The notes under the pieces: generated by a model | The model's input: only the letters and a program-made list of their open reading frames with translations | Databases searched by the model: none | Told to the model about the DNA's origin: nothing | Translations under genes and position numbers: made by a program | Shown here: positions 12,134 through 13,974 of the stretch, in pieces | Layout: every line of letters begins with the position of its first letter | Position numbering within the stretch: position 1 is the stretch's first letter | Assembly: GCA_900552245.1 (NCBI GenBank) | Contig: URYY01000049.1 | Span: forward strand, 1 to 13,974 | Direction of reading: 5' to 3' | From: an uncultured Opitutales bacterium | GTDB lineage: Bacteria; Verrucomicrobiota; Verrucomicrobiia; Opitutales; Intestinicryptomonadaceae | Length of the DNA stretch: 13,974 nucleotides

Positions 12134-13974
12134 ATGATGAAAAGAATTTTATACTTTGTAGTTGCGCTTTGCCTGTGGGGGGCAAGCTTCGCGGAACAAG
12201 ATTTAAGGCTGTGCTATAAACAGCCCGCAAAGATTTGGGAGGAGGCTCTGCCGATAGGAAACGGCAGGCTCGGAGCAATGATTTACGGAGGAGTGCCGCT
12301 TGAGGAAATACAGCTCAACGAGGATACGCTGTGGGGGGGTTCCCCGCACAACAATTACAGGGAGGGCGCAAGCAAGTACCTGCCGGAAGTGCGAAAGCTA
12401 GTCTTTGAAGGCAAAGATCAAGAAGCGGCGGCAATGATTGATAGGGAGTTTAAAACTCCTCAAAATGGAATGCCATACCAGAGCATAGGCAGCCTCTTTA
12501 TAAAGTTTGAAAATCAGGATAATTTCACCGACTATAGCAGGGAATTAGATATTTCAAACGCACTTGCAACAACGGAATATAAGGTTGGCGGTGTCTCTTA
12601 TAAGAGGGAGATTTTCTCATCTTTTAAGGATAATGTAATCATAATGCAAATTGAGTCCTCAAAGCGGGGGGCGCTTAATTTTGAACTCAGCTATAAATCG
12701 CAACTCGACGATGTAAGCACAAGCGATGGCGACGATGCCATTATACTTAAGGCTCGCGGGAAGTCGCACGAAGGAATAGAGGGCAAAGTTAAGTTGGAAG
12801 TAATTGCGAAAGTTATCTTAGACGGTGGCAAGCTTTCGCTAGAAGGCGGCAAGGCGAGCGTTTCAAATGCGACAAAGGCGACTATATACATATCGGCAGC
12901 AACGAACTTTAAAAATTACAAGGACCTGAGCGTAGATGAGAGTGACAAAGCTTCTTCAATATTGGCCTCGGCGCTCTCAAAACCCTACAAGACCGCAAAG
13001 CAAGAGCATGTTGCTCTCTACAAGGAGCAATTTGACCGCGTGAAGCTCGACTTGGGCGCATCTGAAGCTTCAAAGGACGAAACGCACCTAAGGGTAAAAA
13101 AGTTTAGAGATGGCGGCGATGAAGCGCTAGTTGCCTTAATGTTCCAATACGGCCGCTACCTTCTAATATCCTGCTCTCAGCCCGGCACACAGGCAGCGGG
13201 GCTTCAGGGAATATGGAATAAGGATTTGCTAGCCCCCTGGGACGGCAAATACACGGTAAATATAAACACTGAAATGAACTATTGGCCGTCTGAGAGCACG
13301 AATTTAAGTGAGCTTTCAGAGCCGCTGTTTTCGCTTATAAAAGAAGTTTCGCAAAGCGGGGCCGACACAGCGAAAGAACTATACGGAGCGAAAGGATGGG
13401 TTCTGCACCACAATACCGATATTTGGCGCTCAACTGGGATTGTTGACGGAGCCTTCTGGGGAATGTGGCCCAGCGGCGGAGCTTGGCTTTGTCAGCAAAT
13501 CTGGGAGCATTTTCTATTTACTGGCGACAAGAAGTTTCTGGAGCAGTACTACCCCGTATTGAAGGGAGCCTCTCAATTCTTCTTGGACTTTCTAGTGGAG
13601 CACCCCGAGTACAAGTATATGGTAACCTGCCCATCAAATTCTCCTGAAAACTCTCCTCCCGGGAAGACCTCGATAGTGGCTGGGCCAACAATGGACAATC
13701 AGTTGGTGTTTGACCTGTTTTCAAACACGGCGCGCGCCGCGAATATATTGGGCAAAGACAGGCAGTTTGCAAAATCGCTTGAAGAGATGAAAAGCAAACT
13801 TCCGCCGATGCAAATAGGCAAGCACAACCAGCTTCAAGAGTGGCTTGAAGATGTTGACGACATAAGAAGTCAGCACAGGCATGTATCGCATCTCTACGGA
13901 CTATTTCCCGGAAGCCAAATTTCGCCCTACAAAAATCCGGAATTATTTGAGGCAGCAAAGCGTTCGCTCGAATC
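12134..13974 (+). CDS. Secreted GH95 alpha-1,2-L-fucosidase (3' end beyond window)
   Basis: An open frame runs from the ATG at 12134 to the right edge without a stop: 613 residues, while family members usually have about 750-830, so the C-terminal part is missing. A signal peptide (1-20, MMKRILYFVV...ASFA) is followed by the GH95 N-terminal beta domain (KIWEEALPIGNGRLGAM, QLNEDTLWGGSPH) and the (alpha/alpha)6 catalytic barrel. VNINTEMNYWPSE holds N376 and N378, matching the water-activating asparagines N421/N423 of Bifidobacterium AfcA, and CPSNSPEN holds E505, matching its general acid E566. QHRHVSHLYGLFPG (580-593) is also typical. The AfcA D766 equivalent would lie beyond the window. Characterised members cut Fuc-alpha-1,2-Gal ends (H antigen, 2'-fucosyllactose), complementing the GH29 enzyme. 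A second ATG follows directly at 12137; no Shine-Dalgarno sequence is seen. Confidence 0.95.
   Translation, partial: MMKRILYFVVALCLWGASFAEQDLRLCYKQPAKIWEEALPIGNGRLGAMIYGGVPLEEIQLNEDTLWGGSPHNNYREGASKYLPEVRKLVFEGKDQEAAAMIDREFKTPQNGMPYQSIGSLFIKFENQDNFTDYSRELDISNALATTEYKVGGVSYKREIFSSFKDNVIIMQIESSKRGALNFELSYKSQLDDVSTSDGDDAIILKARGKSHEGIEGKVKLEVIAKVILDGGKLSLEGGKASVSNATKATIYISAATNFKNYKDLSVDESDKASSILASALSKPYKTAKQEHVALYKEQFDRVKLDLGASEASKDETHLRVKKFRDGGDEALVALMFQYGRYLLISCSQPGTQAAGLQGIWNKDLLAPWDGKYTVNINTEMNYWPSESTNLSELSEPLFSLIKEVSQSGADTAKELYGAKGWVLHHNTDIWRSTGIVDGAFWGMWPSGGAWLCQQIWEHFLFTGDKKFLEQYYPVLKGASQFFLDFLVEHPEYKYMVTCPSNSPENSPPGKTSIVAGPTMDNQLVFDLFSNTARAANILGKDRQFAKSLEEMKSKLPPMQIGKHNQLQEWLEDVDDIRSQHRHVSHLYGLFPGSQISPYKNPELFEAAKRSLE

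Noticed and set aside
13518..13958. Minus-strand open frame of 146 codons near the right edge
   Set aside because: It is antisense to the GH95 gene, whose conserved motifs run through the same bases.
6019..13974. Bacterial microcompartment-type fucose locus
   Set aside because: No shell protein, aldolase or propionaldehyde dehydrogenase gene is in the window; it could only be revived by downstream sequence.

Overview
The window looks like chromosomal DNA of a Gram-negative, carbohydrate-degrading bacterium, most likely a gut-associated member of the Verrucomicrobiota (Opitutae-like). Three things point there: a long glycine/serine/valine-rich surface protein ending in a PEP-CTERM tail (VPEPATW, hydrophobic stretch, RRRA), secreted fucosidases encoded beside their own sugar transporter, and a general scarcity of Shine-Dalgarno sequences. 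Lineage is inferred from gene content; no rRNA or marker gene is present.

Layout. Positions 1-269 (minus) hold a frameshifted ISL3-type transposase remnant running off the left edge. Positions 412-852 (minus) encode a zinc-ribbon/DUF805 membrane protein. A gene-free AT-rich stretch (about 867-1257) precedes a cobamide-type UroD/MtaA-like methyltransferase (1258-2250, plus). A strong terminator (2329-2358) closes the convergent minus-strand gene for an 880-residue repeat surface protein (2373-5015). A small four-helix membrane protein of unknown function follows (5257-5745, plus).

From 6019 to the right edge runs one compact plus-strand operon for L-fucose: secreted GH29 alpha-L-fucosidase with accessory binding domains, aldo/keto reductase, zinc-dependent medium-chain dehydrogenase, FucP L-fucose/H+ symporter, FucU L-fucose mutarotase and a secreted GH95 alpha-1,2-L-fucosidase cut by the window end. 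Gaps are 18-27 bp, and fucP/fucU overlap by 23 bp. The two glycosidases would free L-fucose from mucin- or milk-type glycans (GH95 typically alpha-1,2; GH29 often alpha-1,3/1,4), FucP would import it and FucU would interconvert its anomers.

The interesting point is what sits where isomerase, kinase and aldolase (FucI, FucK, FucA) would be expected: an aldo/keto reductase and an MDR dehydrogenase. They could form a reduction-oxidation (polyol) bypass, L-fucose to L-fucitol to L-fuculose, or the first steps of an oxidative route. Other points worth a second look are the fucosidase leader, where two overlapping hairpins compete and one covers the ribosome binding site, and the surface-protein start, where an A6 tract puts every ATG out of frame with an otherwise perfect signal peptide.
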